Source: Cordia subcordata (Eukaryota; Streptophyta; Magnoliopsida; Boraginales; Cordiaceae). From it: a stretch of DNA of 64,000 nt. The notes below the pieces were generated by a model. The model was not told where the DNA came from, searched no databases, and saw only the letters and a list, made by a program, of their open reading frames with translations. Below, piece by piece: positions 10,986 through 23,364 of this stretch. Within the stretch, counting starts at the first letter, position 1; each line of letters begins with the position of its first letter. The stretch is taken from contig JAPTOF010000015.1 in the NCBI GenBank assembly GCA_028554755.1, positions 12,535,501 to 12,599,500 on the forward strand. Reading direction: 5' to 3'. The position numbers and the translations under genes are program-made.

Positions 10986-12490
10986 ATGGCAAATGGTAAT
11001 GCTGCAACCATTGAAGGATTGTCTATAAATAAAGCACCTATATTTGATGGCTTTAATTACTCTTTTTGAAAAATAAGAATGAAAGTCTTTGTCCAAGCAA
11101 ATGATTATAAAGTCTAGAAAATTATTGAAAATGGACCAGAATATCCCATGAAAATAGTAGGAAATAAAAAAGTTTTGAAAACTGAAGATGAATAGGATGA
11201 GAAGGATTATAAACTTGTTGAATTGAATGCTAAAGCTTTGTATACTTTATATGCTGGCTTGAATGCTGCTGAATTTGTTAGAGTTATGGGATGTACTTTG
11301 GCTAAGGAAATATGGGATCAACTTGAAGTAACTTATGAAGGAACTAATCAAGTAAAGGATTCTAGAATTAGCATGCTTATTCAAAAATATGAAATGTTTA
11401 AAATGGAACAAGGTGAAAATATTGAAAAAATGTATTCCAGTTTCATGAAAATTATTAATGGTCTTAAGGCACTTGGAAAGGAATATTCTAATGTAAAAAT
11501 GGTGAGAAAAATGCTAAGAAGTCTATCATCATCATGGCAACCAAAGATGACAGTGGTAAAGGAAACAAAGGACCTCAATGCATATACATTAACCAAGCTC
11601 ATTGGGCCACTTATGAGTCATGAGCTTGAGCTAAAAGTACAAGAAGAAGAAGACAAAAAGATGAAAAAAATCCATAGCTCTTGTCGCTCCAAAATATGCC
11701 TCAAGTGATGATGACAATGAACAATATTCGAATGAAGATATGACATTGCTTGCAAGAAACTTCAAAAGTTCATGGAATACAAGAAATGGAGAAAAGGATC
11801 TTTCTCAAGCAATTGGAAGAAGAAGAGCAAAGAAACAAAATAATCAAGGGAGATGAATGAAGAACCAAAATACTTCAATTGCAACAAACCAACACATATA
11901 AATGCAAACTATCCAAAGCTTGCAAAGCACAAAGAAGAAAAAGCTCTCAAAGCCACATGGAACTTTTTTGATAGTGAACAGGAAAATGAAGAATAATATG
12001 AAGTAGCAAACCTTGTATATCTCATGGTAAATAAAAATGAAGTAAGTTCTTCCCCTTGTCTTTCTAGTTGCTCCTCATCTTGTGAAGAAGAAAATAAATT
12101 CACTTTTGAAGAATTACAAGAGGCATTTTCAAAATTGCACGATCATCGTTCTTTTGCTTTAGACAAAAACAAAAATTTGCAAAGAAAATTGAAATTTACT
12201 TTGAATGAAAAAGTGTGTTTGGAAAAGAAAAATGCATTTCTTGTTGAAAACATTAGAAATCTTGAAAGTCAAGTGGAGAAATTGAAAAACAAAAATGATG
12301 ATTTAAATAAGATTGTTGGAAAATTTACAAAAAGAGAAAGAAAACTTTGAGAGATTTCTGGGGTCTCAAAAATTGGTATTTGATAAAAGTGGAGTTGGCT
12401 ATGAAAGTTCTATTAAACAAACTGTTAAAGCATCAACCTTCTCTTCCACCTCTTTTAAACATACAATTACTTGCACATATTGTGAAAAAG
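10986..12490 (+). pseudogene. Copia gag, copy A, broken
   Basis: The capsid-type protein begins with an ATG at 10986 (MANGNAATIEGLSINKAPIF) but hits stops at about 11068 and later. The clearest open part, 11223-11708, is a typical UBN2/gag domain (AKEIWDQLEVTYEGTNQVKD). A damaged zinc knuckle (YFNCNKPTHINANYP) lies near 11860, and a coiled-coil Lys/Glu-rich region spans 12024-12350. It runs into CTYCEKDG at about 12470-12493, where the second LTR begins. Confidence 0.8.
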
Positions 12491-12493
12491 ATG

Positions 12494-13510
12494 GTGTTGA
12501 CTAAATATTCATTATTGATTTTGATGACAAAAAAACTTGATCAAAATTTTACCAAATATGCATTATTGATTTTAGATAAATATGATCATTTTACTAAAAG
12601 CATCTTGTGAGTGTCAAATATCAATTGTAAATATAGATGCTTGGAAGATAGAAGAAAATGAGCCATGAAGAACATTATCTATCAAAGTGCTCAAAATTTG
12701 ATGAAGAAGATGATGAGAAGTCATAAGGCGAAGAAGAGGCATCATGAGGGATACCGGATGTATTGCTCCTTTGTGAAATGCCTTTGAATAGCAAGTAATA
12801 GCTCAAACTTCTCTTTTTCATGATACAAACAATTTAAATCTCATGAACATTATCTTTCATAAAAAGAAAAAATGATTTGAATGCATACATAGCATAGACA
12901 TGTGTTTTGAAATGATCGCAAGCTTTGAAAAAATGTTTCAAAAGTGCTTTGAGTTGATTTGGTGTTATGAAAGATTGTTAAAATTGGTTTAAAATATGTT
13001 TTAGGCTTGTTTGCCTTTGCTTCAACTTTTCGGAGTGACCAGACTCCCTAAGCCCATTGATCGGCTGACCAAATAGGTCGCCCGGCCAAAACAGAAATGC
13101 AGAGAAAAAGCCGGACCCCTTTGCTGGTCAAGTGGCTAAGGCGTCCGGCCTAGTTAGTGAAGCAAAGGGGCAAGCCGACCGACTACCTGAGCGGGTTTTG
13201 CATTAAATGCACTAGTTGTTTTATTACCTTTCAGCCCTATTTTCATTCATTTCTTCACCTACCAACCCCTAACACCAAAATTCTCTTTAAATACTCATTC
13301 AAACACAATCAAAATCATTAATCTAAGCTTGCAAAATCTGAAATCATCATTCAATTGCTGAAATCTTTGAGCTTTCAAGAGCTTTATTCGCTATATCTTC
13401 TTGTAAGAAGAACCAATCAATCTTTCACCCATTTCACTATCTTCTTGATTGTATACACACTCAAATAGCTTGAAAAATCTTGTCAAAATATTTGTTAAAC
13501 TTTCAAAGCA
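12494..13510 (+). repeat. Second copia LTR, nested and truncated
   Basis: Begins TGTTGACTAAATATTC and is clearly related to the solo LTR at 16295-17596 read on the other strand. It includes a U3-like part with a TTTAAATA box near 13285 and GTCGACC-like GC-rich motifs near 13055-13190. It breaks off within the LTR and joins gag zinc-knuckle sequence at about 13511, so the LTR end, primer site and gag start have been deleted. Confidence 0.7.
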
Positions 13511-14340
13511 ATAATTTGGGACACATCAAAGAAAATTGCCCGAAGTTAACAAAGAAGAAAAAAAGCAAAGCACTCAAGGTAGTATGGGACACCTCCAAGA
13601 GTGAGGAGGACATTGATGAATAACATGAGGTTGCAAACTTTTGCCTCATAGCCAATGAGGTTGAGGTACAATCTTCTCCATCTAGTTATTATTCATCTAG
13701 TGAGAAGGAGGAACAGAAGTATACTTTTGAGGAACTAAAAGAAGCATTTGCAAAATTACATGATGATTTTTCATTAATTTTAGCAAAAAACAAACAAATG
13801 CATAGAAAACTAAAACTTGCATATGATTAAAAAGAAATTTTAGAAAAAGAAAATGCTTCTCTCATTAAGAAAATTGAAATTTTAGAGAAAGAAAATGATT
13901 CATATGCTAAAAATTTTGTAAAGTTTGAAAATGAAATAAAGGATTTGAAAAAGAAAAATGAAGATTTAAATAGAGCTATTCAAAAATTTACAAATGGCAA
14001 AGAAAAATCTGAAAAACTTCTTGGATCCCAAAAGATGGCTTTTGGTATAAGTGAAATTGGGTATAAGCCAACTATTAACCAAAAATATTTTAAAACTTAT
14101 TTTGTCAAAGCATCTACCTCTACTTCCTCCATTTCTCAAAAGTGAAACATCACTTGTACATATTGTGAAAAGAAAAGCCATGTATCAACTCATTGTTATT
14201 TCGGAAAACTTCGTGATAGAGGATCACATGTCCCACATTGGCAAAGACCCAAATGGTTTGTCAAGGCCAAAAATTGACACTAACGTCAAGGATCCAACGT
14301 GTTGGAGACCCCAAAATAAAAAATTATATTTGAATTTCAT
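13511..14340 (+). pseudogene. Second copia gag fragment
   Basis: Homologous to 11860-12490 of the first gag. It starts inside a zinc knuckle (NNLGHIKENCPKL; the first two cysteines are lost at the join), then a Lys/Glu-rich coiled coil, then ITCTYCEKKSHVSTHCYF at about 14148. Stops at about 13620, 13827 and 14143 break it. It duplicates the end of the first gag, so it belongs to another copia copy or came by recombination. Whether the pol that follows belongs to the first or second element cannot be decided from this window. Confidence 0.7.
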
Positions 14341-14545
14341 GTGTGTAGCTATGCAATGAGAGCAAAACTAACAAGATGAAGTAAATCTTGAATAGTGGTT
14401 GTTCCAAACACATGATAGGGAACTCATCACTCTTTTATAAATTGAAGAAAACTAAAGGTGGATATGTTACCTTTGGTGACAATAGCAAAGGAAAAATAAT
14501 TGAAAATGTAGCATTAGTAATGAAAAATTCTCTTGCTATATATAT

Positions 14546-14669
14546 GCTCTGTTTGTTATAGTCTTATTTTAATATACTTATCCTATTGAAATGAGGATAC
14601 ATCTTATAAGATTTATATCCAAATTTCAATAGAATAAGTATCTTAAAATAAGATTATTCCAAACACACT
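14546..14669. mobile_element. Small foldback MITE in protease region
   Basis: About 124 bp, almost entirely an inverted repeat. The left arm (TCTTATTTTAATATACTTAT) pairs with the right arm ending at about 14668 over roughly 45 bp with few mismatches. The centre is another imperfect palindrome around CTTATAAG. It interrupts the pol reading frame (LAIY before, NNVLLVEGL after). The terminal GTTTG/CAAAC is common in plant MITEs. A target duplication could not be fixed in the TA-rich flank. Confidence 0.75.
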
Positions 14670-16294
14670 AATAATGTCTTACTTGTAGAAGGTCTTAAAT
14701 TCAATTGACTTAGTATAAGTCAATTATGTGATAAAGGTCATAAAGTAGTATTTAAATCCTTTAGTTGCATTGTACATGAAAGTGGTAATGATAATGTGTT
14801 ATTTGTTGCTAGGAGAAACGAAAATGTTTATACCATTGAAATCGATCAATTTGTGTGCCGATATGTTAAATGTTTGTCGGTTGTTCATAACAATGCTTGG
14901 TTGTGGCATAAAAGGTTAAGCTATGCTAGCATGAGTTTATTAAATGATTTATCAAAACATAATCTTATTAGAGATTTGCTAAAAATAAAATTTGAAAAGG
15001 ACAAACTTTGTGATGCATGTCAACTAGGGACACAACACAAAATATCTTTCAAATCCCTCAACAAAGTTTCAACTAATAAAGCATTTCATTTATTGCATAT
15101 GGACTTGTTTGGACCAATTGAAGTGGTTAGTTTAGGAGGTTCTAGATATACCTTTGTTGATGTAGATGACTGCACTAAGTTTACTTGGGTCATGTTTCTT
15201 GCACACAAAAATGATGCCTTCAATGAACTTGCAAGATTGTGTAGAAAAGTTCAAAATGAGAAAGGCTAGTTTAGAACTTTCATTCGTAGTGATAAAGGCA
15301 TAGAAAATTTGAACACTCATTTTATGCATTTTTGTGATGAGTAAGGCATAGAACTCAACTTTTTGGCCCCCGAACTCCTCAACAAAATGGGGTAGTAAAG
15401 AGGAAGAATATTACATTACAAGAAATGGCAAGAACCATGTTAAAAGGACAAAACTTACCAACATATTTTTTTAGTGAAGCTGTAAACACTGCATGTTATG
15501 TGAAAAATAGAGTTTTAACTAGACCCATTTTAGATAAAACTCCATATGAACTATGGCATGGAAAAATGCCTAAAATTTCACACTTTAAAGTGTTTGGTTG
15601 CAAATGTTTTATCTTGAATACTAAAGATCATTTGAGATTATTTTATGCTAAATCGGATGAAGCCATATTTTTAGGATATTCCACTAGGAGTAGAGCTTAT
15701 AAAATTTATAATAAGAGAACTCTTGTTATAGAAGAGTCAATGCATGTCACATTTGGTGAGACTAACCCATTTGAGTCGAGAAACGAAGTTGATGATATAG
15801 GTTACCTTTTAGAGAAGACTACACTTGAAGATTCATCCCCAAAAGACAAATAAATTCCAACGAAACACGAAGACACACATCAAGAAAAAGAGTCTCAAGC
15901 CAAGAAGGACAATGAACAATGTTCAAATGAAAGTAACATTGAGATAGAGACTCACGAAGATCTACCGAAGAGTTGAAATTCGTGCTTAATCATCCTCAAG
16001 TTCAAATCGTTGGTGATCCATTTCAAGGAGGCATAATATTAATGCTTTTTGTGAACATTATGCATTTATCTCTCATATAGAACCTAAAAATGTTAAAGAG
16101 GCCTTACTTGATGAAAATTGGATAATAGCCATACAAGATGAACTAAATCAATTTAAGTTTGGAGATTAGTTGAAAGACCTCGAGATAGACCAATGATTGG
16201 AACCAAATGGGTGTTTAGAAACAAACTAGATGAAGTCGATGTAGTAACTAGACTTGTAGCTTAAGGGTGTAATAAAGAAGAAGGGATTGATTAT

Positions 16295-17596
16295 TGTGGG
16301 TGCAAATATCTTAAGAGAGGAGGGGGTGAATTAAGATATAATCACTAATTTTCACAAAAAAAATTTCTCAAAAAATTAACAATTTCTTACAATCAATATA
16401 TCAAACGCAATATAAGTAATATAAGCAAGTATAAGAAAGAAAGTATAAGGAGAAGAGAAACAAACTATTTAAGATGGTTCGGCCGAGCCTACGTCCACCG
16501 CCCAAGGATGCTCCCCTTAGGACTTCAAAAATCTCCACTATAATGCTTCTTCAAATCTTGGTGAAGCACAAACCAATTTCTTACAACTCTTTGAAGCCCA
16601 ACTTCAAAGAACCCAAGAGTTTCACTCTTTAGGATTTCCCCACACTTTATAAGCTTTAAAGAATAGATCTCACAAGGTTTATTGCTCTCAAAGTGTGTAT
16701 ATACCCAAGGAATAAGAAAAGATTGAATATGAAAGTTCTCTTCAAGAAAAAGATGAATAAGCTCTTGAAAGCTCAAATATATTGCAAGAATGGCTTAAAG
16801 ATTGATTGAATGATGATAAACAATTTTGCACACTTCACTTGATGATTTGAATGTGTATTCAATGAGTATTTAAAGAGATTTGGGAGTTAGGGATTTGGTA
16901 GGTGAAGAAAATGAAGAAGGTAAAGCCAAAACGGTAATAAACGGCTAGTACATTTATTACAACAGTTCGTTCAGCTGGTCGATCGGCTGGGTCGTTTGGC
17001 TTGCTCTGCACCTTCTCTGACTAGGCCGGACGCCTTAGCCGGTCGACCGGCTAGGGGGTCCGGCTTTTACCTTCCTTTTCTGACTTGGTCGGGTGACCCT
17101 CCAGGTCAGCCGGTCGACCGGCTGGGGGATCCGACCACTCTAGAAAGTGAAGTAAAGCCAGGCTTTTGCATAAAATGTTCTAGGTGTAATTTTCACAACT
17201 CCAAATCATTTTGTAATAACTTGTAAACACATGTTGTGATATGAAACACCCCAAAAACACATTTTATCTCTATGTATGCATTTAAATTCATTTGTGCATA
17301 TGTTATATCAAATGTGCAAGAGTTGAAAATTTGCTTAAAAAAAAAAAGAATTTGACCCAAGTCCACACAATATATAGGCATTTCACAAAAAGAGCAAGAG
17401 AGAAAATAATGTCCGGTACCCCTTATGACTTCTCTTCTTCTCATCTTCTTTTTCTTCAAATAGTGCGTTTTGCACATCTTCTTCAATCTTTCAAAACTTC
17501 AACTAAAGTATTGTCTCATTTTCACAAGAAGCTTTTTAGGCAAATAATGCATATCTATTTTCATCATCAAAATTAATAGTGAATATTTAGCTAACA
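16295..17596 (-). mobile_element. Solo LTR (copia type), reverse orientation
   Basis: 1302 bp with TG...CA ends, flanked by ATTAT at 16290-16294 and 17597-17601. The pol reading frame is restored across the site (EEGID, then YDETYASVARL), and copy B has no insert there. On the minus strand it starts TGTTAGCTAAATATTC and resembles 12494-13510. Its U3 holds two perfect AGCCGGTCGACCGGCT palindromes (17037-17052 and 17108-17123) and a degenerate one near 16972. A lone LTR with a target duplication is the usual product of recombination between the two LTRs of a full element. Confidence 0.92.
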
Positions 17597-18608
17597 ATTA
17601 TGATGAGACCTATGCCTCCGTAGCTAGACTTGAATCCATTTACATATTACTTGCATTTGCATGTTATATGGATTTTAAACTCTATCAAATGGATGTCAAG
17701 AGTGTTTTTTTTAAATGGCTTTATTGAAAAGGAGGTATATGTTGAGTAGCCACCCAATTTTGAAGATCCTTGCTTTTTGAACCATGTTTTCAAATTAGAA
17801 AAGGCCTTATATAGTTTAAAGCAAGCTCCTAGAGCTTGGTATGAAAGACTTAGTGGATTTCTTGTAAAAAATAATTTTGAAAGAGGAAAACTTGACTCCA
17901 CTTTGTTCATTAAAAGAGAAGAAAATGATATCTTACTTGTACAAATTTATGTTGATAATGTAATTTTTTGTGCTACTAATGTATCTTTGTGTGAGAGCTT
18001 TTCTAAGTATATGCCCAAGGAATTCGAGATGAGTATGATGGGAGAGTTGACTTTCTTCCTTGGACTCCAAATCAAGCAAACAAAGGATGGTAACTTCATA
18101 AATCAAGCCAAATACCCTAAGGAAGTTATCAAAAAGTTTGGGCTTGAAGATGCAAAGGAAATTGGGACTCCCATGAGCCCTTCAACAAAATTGGACAAGG
18201 ATGAGAAAGATAAACCGATAGATGAAAAGAAATATAGTGGTATGAGTGGTAGCTTACTTTATTTAACTGCCTCTAGACCAGATATTATGTTTGCGGTATG
18301 CTTATATGGTAGATTTCAATCTAATCCCAAGGAAATACATCTAACTGCTGCAAAAAAAATAATCAGATATCTTAAAGGAACCAGTAATCTAGGGCTTTGG
18401 TATGCAAAAGGAACCGCATTTGACTTATGTGGATTCTCTGATGCTGATTTTACTGGATATAAGGTAGATTGTAAGAGCACTAGTGGAACTCGTCAATTCC
18501 TAGGATATTCTTTAGTATCTTGGTCATGTAAAAAACAAAATAGTGTTGCGATCTCTACCACCGAAAGCCGAATATATTGCAGCTGGTAGTTGTGTGGTTC
18601 AAATCTTG

Positions 18609-18816
18609 GACGTAGGCAAAGCCGAACCACCTAAAAATTGGGTGTCTTCTCTACTCATTAGTTGCACTATTTTTGCTTTCATATATTGTTTGCTAAGTGT
18701 TTGATATTTTATATAAAAAGATAGCTTGCTGCAATTAATTTTAATTGACAATTAATCTCAAAAAGTGTAGCATAATCTTAATTCACCTCCTTCTTAAGAT
18801 TATTTGCCTCCTAACA
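18609..18816 (+). repeat. Remnant of copia 3' LTR, copy A
   Basis: Only the last about 208 bp remain (GTAGGCAAAGCCGAACCACC to CTAACA). It is joined directly to RNase H at a TTGGAC microhomology. Copy B has the same join at about 29145. Confidence 0.85.
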
Positions 18817-19507
18817 AAACTGAATTCCAAACAGACTCTAGGATTAGTTTTTCTTTTAGTTTGAAAATACCATTTTTAAGGAATGCATTTGTGAAATAGA
18901 CTTTTGGTTGAAAGGAGTTCCGGTTAGAAAAGAAATATGTTTGGTTTACACAATAAGAAATAAATGAAAAGTCATTAAATCATATTATAAGTTATAAATT
19001 ATTATTAAATTAAAAATTAATTTTTTAAAATTATTAAACATTTAAATTATTATTCTTAATTGAATTATTATTTCTTTACATTATTTTCTCTTTATTTATT
19101 TTTAATTAATTAAATTAGTTTACTTATTTATTTCTATATTTTATTATTTCTTTTTACTAAATTTAAAATTTCTAAATTTATTTTCTATTTTTAATTATTA
19201 TATTTATTGTTTATTTAATCTTCAATGATAACTATAATTCAAGAAACATTAATAACAAAATTACAAGCTGCAAAGATAAAAATAAAAAAAAATTAATTTC
19301 CCCATTTACGCTTAAAACTCAATTAAATTTGGACTCAAATCATATTCCAAGTTGAAAAATCAAACTTTTTTTTTCTCAAAATAAATGTTTAAACTTCAAA
19401 AATTAATTTAATTCTCCAAAACAAAAAACCAAACTACTTCAAAGTGTTCCTTTTTTTTTTTAACAGGGTCGACATACTTTCTATGAGTCCACCATCCTTT
19501 CTTAGAG

Positions 19508-20640
19508 CCTATTTGGCTACGTTTAATTTTAAGTGCTTGTATGTAGTTCGTGTTTATAAGTAAAAAGCTACTTAGAAGCAAGTTATCAATAAGTAGAGAT
19601 GTGTTCGGATAATATTTGCTTATAAGCTATTGACATGTTTGATAAATAAGTGCTTATAAGTAGCAATGATAGTTAAAATAATTAAAAAGGACATGTCTTT
19701 AACTAATGTGATACTTTTCCAAGGGTAAATTGGTCTTTTCATTGGTTTGACCAATAAGCTTATAAGCCCTTCAAAAAAGCTGGTAGCAAGGACAGACCCA
19801 CGATGAAATATTTTGGGGGGGGGGGGCAAATATAAATAGCCATAAAATTAAAAAAAAATGCAGAGATTACATATTCATTGTACAATATTCTCAAATCCAA
19901 AATTGAAGAAAAACACCAAAAAAGAAATCTATGCAGCAAGAGCATAGTATTAGTATACACGCTATGTCCTCCAATCCAAAATTGAAAGGAGAAAAACACC
20001 AAGAAAAATCTAAGCTGACAAAGTGTCAAAACGCTTAAAGAAGATGTACCTGCCAATTGCCCGGGCGTTGCCGCTGCAGTGCTGGAACTACCCTTTCGGC
20101 CTCTTAAGTCTCAAGAACTATCTCAAGCTCTCAACAAAGGGATAATTTAGAATTTTAGATGAAGTCTCCACAGAGCTTCTGACTTTTTAAAGTAAAAATG
20201 GAAAAGTACAATATAAAAGGTTAATTGTAATTTATAAAGATATCAATTTAAAAAAAAATAAATTACCATTTATTAAATTATTATTTTTTTGTGGAGCGTT
20301 AAATTAAATTATATTAAATTTCCTATCTAAAAAAAAGGTTACCATTTATGATTAATGATTTACATGTTCACAGTGTTCTTTCCTCAAAATGGGGTGGGAG
20401 GCCAACACAGGTTATCCATTTATAATAAAAAATTGTTCCATAAGGACAAAAAAAAAAAAACTTGGGGGAGGGGGGGCCGTCCTTCTACCATTATAGGTAA
20501 TTCCATCTCTGACTGGTAAATTGGTACATTTTTTTCTTCCTTATCAATAAATTATTAAAAAATACTTATAAATTATATTACCAAACATATAAATTCTCTA
20601 TCTTAATTTATAAATTGATATCACCAATTAGTCAAACTAA
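19508..20640. mobile_element. Old DNA-transposon-like segment with nested G-tract element (copy A)
   Basis: The left part is dense in TTATAAGC/GCTTATAA motifs and begins GCCTATTTGGCTACG. A similar inverted motif (ACTTATAAATTATATTACCAAACA) lies near 20570, which suggests an old hAT-like element. Within it, about 19790-20515 is bounded by a long G run (19814-19827) and a second G-rich tract (20464-20477), with GCTGGTA and ACTGGTA outside, and looks like a separate insertion. Ends and class are not certain. The same structure is in copy B at about 30040-31170. Confidence 0.35.
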
Positions 20641-22416
20641 CTATTAGTCATAAGCACCGCCCAAATTTGGAATCGGGAGGTGCAACTTTTCCATCAATGG
20701 TAGCTGCCTTTATCCAAAATAAATAAATAAATAAAAATTTTTTTTGGTCAAAAAATAAATAAACAATTGAAAGACAAGAGACATATAATGAAACCAGGCA
20801 GTCCTTTCTTATCCAACGAAGATAAAAACCATCATGCACGATGTGGAGGTTCCCGCAGAACCGCGTATGGGAACAATCATGCTTTGACTTGGTCAACGAT
20901 GTCCAATCAGCACCTCCGCTTCTGGAAAAACCGCTCTAGTGCACAAATTGTATGCGTCCATCTTTTTCTGCCCATAGCCTTCGTAAATAGGCCAGTCAAC
21001 GCAGTTTTTGACTTGGACTTAGGCATGAATACAAATTTGTGACATTGATTTTTCCTCCTTGCAAATCCATTTCTCTTTTTAAAAAGAAAAGGTGTTAAGT
21101 ATAATAAATAAATAAATAAATTTTTTTTTATAAATTTAAGGTTTTAAATGAATTGATAAGTTAAAAAAATATCAAAAGTTAGAAACTAAACAGTCTAAAG
21201 TTTGAACCTTACCACTACCTATTAAAAAAATATTAAATTATTCACGTACAAACTATAAACAAATCGTGCTGCACGTAACGAGACGTGTTAAGTACAATAA
21301 ATAAATAAACTAATATTCTCTGCAAGTTTAAGCTTTTAGATGAGATGTTAACTCTAGCTAAAGGATTTTGTAATTTAAAAAGAAAAGCTTATTAATTACG
21401 GTAACAAACTATTCAAATTATTTTATCATATTGTTTTTAAAAATTGTTATTTTTAAAGTTTTCTTATGATATTATAATAATGTTGGAAAAAAAATTTAAA
21501 TCCTCAACGTTATAACATAAACAAAGAATAACTTGCTTTATATCTAATTTATTTCAAATTTAGTTTCTTTTGCTTTTTGAGTACTTCTCATTTGGAACCT
21601 CCTAATTCTTGTTCTCCATATGAAAATCTCAAGGCCAATTTAAATAGTTGATTAAGATGGCTTATCAAATGGCATCATAATCGAAGACTTTTCAGTAGAA
21701 GCACTTCTAACAAAAGGTAAGACAAGGAACAAAACAATAATTAAAGTTTTTAAGTCCAAAAAGGATACGTAAAATTTATATATGTACTGTAACAATCGTT
21801 GTAAACATCAATTAACTATTAACATATTGTTCCCAAATTACATTATCTCTTTTTCATCTAAAGAATTGCATAAGAAATGCATTAATATTGTCTTATAATA
21901 TATATACGTTAACTAATTGCACTTGGTAGCACCAGATGATAAAAAGCTTTTTCGCATTTTCCATTTTTTTATTTTTCTTCATTAAATAATTTGCACCTCA
22001 TTTTTTTTTTCAAATAAAAGTTTCAAATATTAAGCGAACATACACCATAAGTTGTCAATATTTTCAAATACTAGTCAAAGGACCGCTCGTCATGGACATT
22101 GCATACCTACTCTCTCGATCCATCAAGAAAAGCAGACCACATGGGTTCACATCTCAGTAATAATCCACGTGTAATTACACGCGCGATTCTATATAATATA
22201 TTTTACACATTTTAAACTGAAAGTAATTTTTAAATTATTCAAAACTAATTGTTTATCTGATATTTCATTATTATAATATTTCAACAAAAATATTGAATAA
22301 TCTTTCTAAAATTTGTTTAAAGTGCGATGGACCCCTTCTTAAGAGATTATTATACTTGTTTAAAAAAATTATAAGAAAATTTTAAAATATAAAAACATTG
22401 AAAACACTTTAAATAA

Positions 22417-22641
22417 GGGTCTGTTTTTGATTGACTTTTTTTTTTCTTTAAGAAAAAATATTTTTTTTTGAAACAAGTGTATTCTTAATATAATAATTAT
22501 TTGATTTGACTTTAAAAAAATTTAAGACAGTAAAAAAAGTTTAAATACAATTTTCTTAAAAATTAAAAAATTTCTCAAAAAAAAACTTTTTTCAAAAATA
22601 AATAAAAATATACATTTAAAAAAGTCAATCTAAATGAACCC
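22417..22641. mobile_element. Tourist-like MITE (copy A)
   Basis: Flanked by TAA at 22414-22416 and 22642-22644. Ends are GGGTCTGTTTTTGATTGAC and GTCAATCTAAATGAACCC. The inside is T-rich then A-rich, with no coding. The same insertion is in copy B (33027-33199), so it predates the duplication. A 3 bp TAA/TTA target and GGGNCTGTTTGG ends are typical of PIF/Harbinger-derived MITEs. Confidence 0.8.
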
Positions 22642-22792
22642 TAAACCATTAGACGTCCAACCTATTTTATCTAAATATGTCATTACAAACTCCCTTCTTC
22701 GTCATGTCGACAATAAACATTCGATTCAAACCTATTAATTCAGCACAAATAACAGAGAGACATGGATTAACTTAATTAATGGCCCAAACTAA

Positions 22793-23007
22793 GGGCCTGT
22801 TTGGATTGGAATTTTTTTTAAGAAAAAAACACTTTTTTCTTAAAAAAGTTAAATTAAATTTGCAATAACTATTTAATTTGATTTTCAAAAAATCTGAAAC
22901 TCTGAAAAAAATTCAAATATAATTTTTTTTAGTTAGATTTTAAAAAAACCTATTTTTTAAAAATTTTTAAAAAAATATTTTTGAGAAAGACTAATCTAAA
23001 CGCGCCC
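22793..23007. mobile_element. Tourist-like MITE, only in copy A
   Basis: Flanked by TAA at 22790-22792 and 23008-23010. Ends are GGGCCTGTTTGGATTGGA and AGACTAATCTAAACGCGCCC. Copy B has an empty site near 33346-33356, so this MITE moved after the duplication. Confidence 0.85.
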
Positions 23008-23364
23008 TAAGTAATAGACAGCAAAAAGCAATAAAAGCCCAACCCTTCTCGATGTCGGCCCGAAAGGCTCATCGTCGACATGCCCGGAAGCGCCTCGCAG
23101 ATTCCTGGAATCAGATTCTTATGTGGATTCAGACATAGCAAACATTTGATTCCATCACACACAACACAAACAATCAATCAAAATGTTGTACTTGAAAAGA
23201 CTATGATATTATAATTAATTTTTGCTGTCTTAGCTTTCAGGTACCAACTTTATCTTACAAGCCAACAAATAATAGTTAAGCTAAAAAAAGAAAAAAAGAG
23301 CAGATGTTTTAATTGCTAAAAATAAAATCAAGAACCAAATAGGTCGGTTCACGAAGCTTAATTA

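Larger units (their letters stand above)
14380..18595 (+). pseudogene. Copia pol (protease, integrase, RT, RNase H), copy A, broken
   Basis: Protease: ILNSGCSKHMIGNSS near 14386, with the usual catalytic Asp (DSG) read as Asn. Integrase: H-H-C-C finger at about 14900-15040 (WLWHKRLSYAS, LCDACQLGTQHK), then DLFGPIEVVSLGG. The catalytic core continues with stops at about 15268, 15343 and 15394, and TFFSEAVNTACYVKNR-type sequence follows at 15425-15853. Reverse transcriptase: the N-terminal part is frame-broken (about 15970-16294), interrupted by the solo LTR, and resumes at 17597 (YDETYASVARLES). 17777-18589 holds LKQAPRAWYERL, the active-site motif as YVDN instead of YVDD, and RNase H (FSDADFTGYKVDCKSTSG). 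RNase H is cut off at the deletion join near 18600. Confidence 0.88.
9719..18816 (+). mobile_element. Ty1/copia LTR element, copy A, with nested insertions
   Basis: Starts TGTTAG and ends CTAACA. Flanks are AACCT (9714-9718) and AAACT (18817-18821), a 5 bp target duplication with one mismatch; copy B shows the same pair. Order: 5' LTR, primer binding site, gag, a second LTR plus partial gag, protease, integrase, reverse transcriptase, RNase H, then only the tail of the 3' LTR. Most of the 3' LTR, the polypurine tract and the end of RNase H are missing through a deletion shared with copy B. A MITE and a solo LTR have inserted in pol. The element is dead. Confidence 0.88.
18822..23364. other. 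Copy A flank, right of the copia element
   Basis: Collinear with 29355-33785 of copy B, including T-rich and A-rich tracts and older transposon relics listed separately. No gene is seen. 20870-21040 holds several TTGAC/GTCAA W-box-like motifs (also at 31405-31560 in B). Homology to B ends at GAAGCTTAATT, at the MITE at 23365. Confidence 0.75.
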
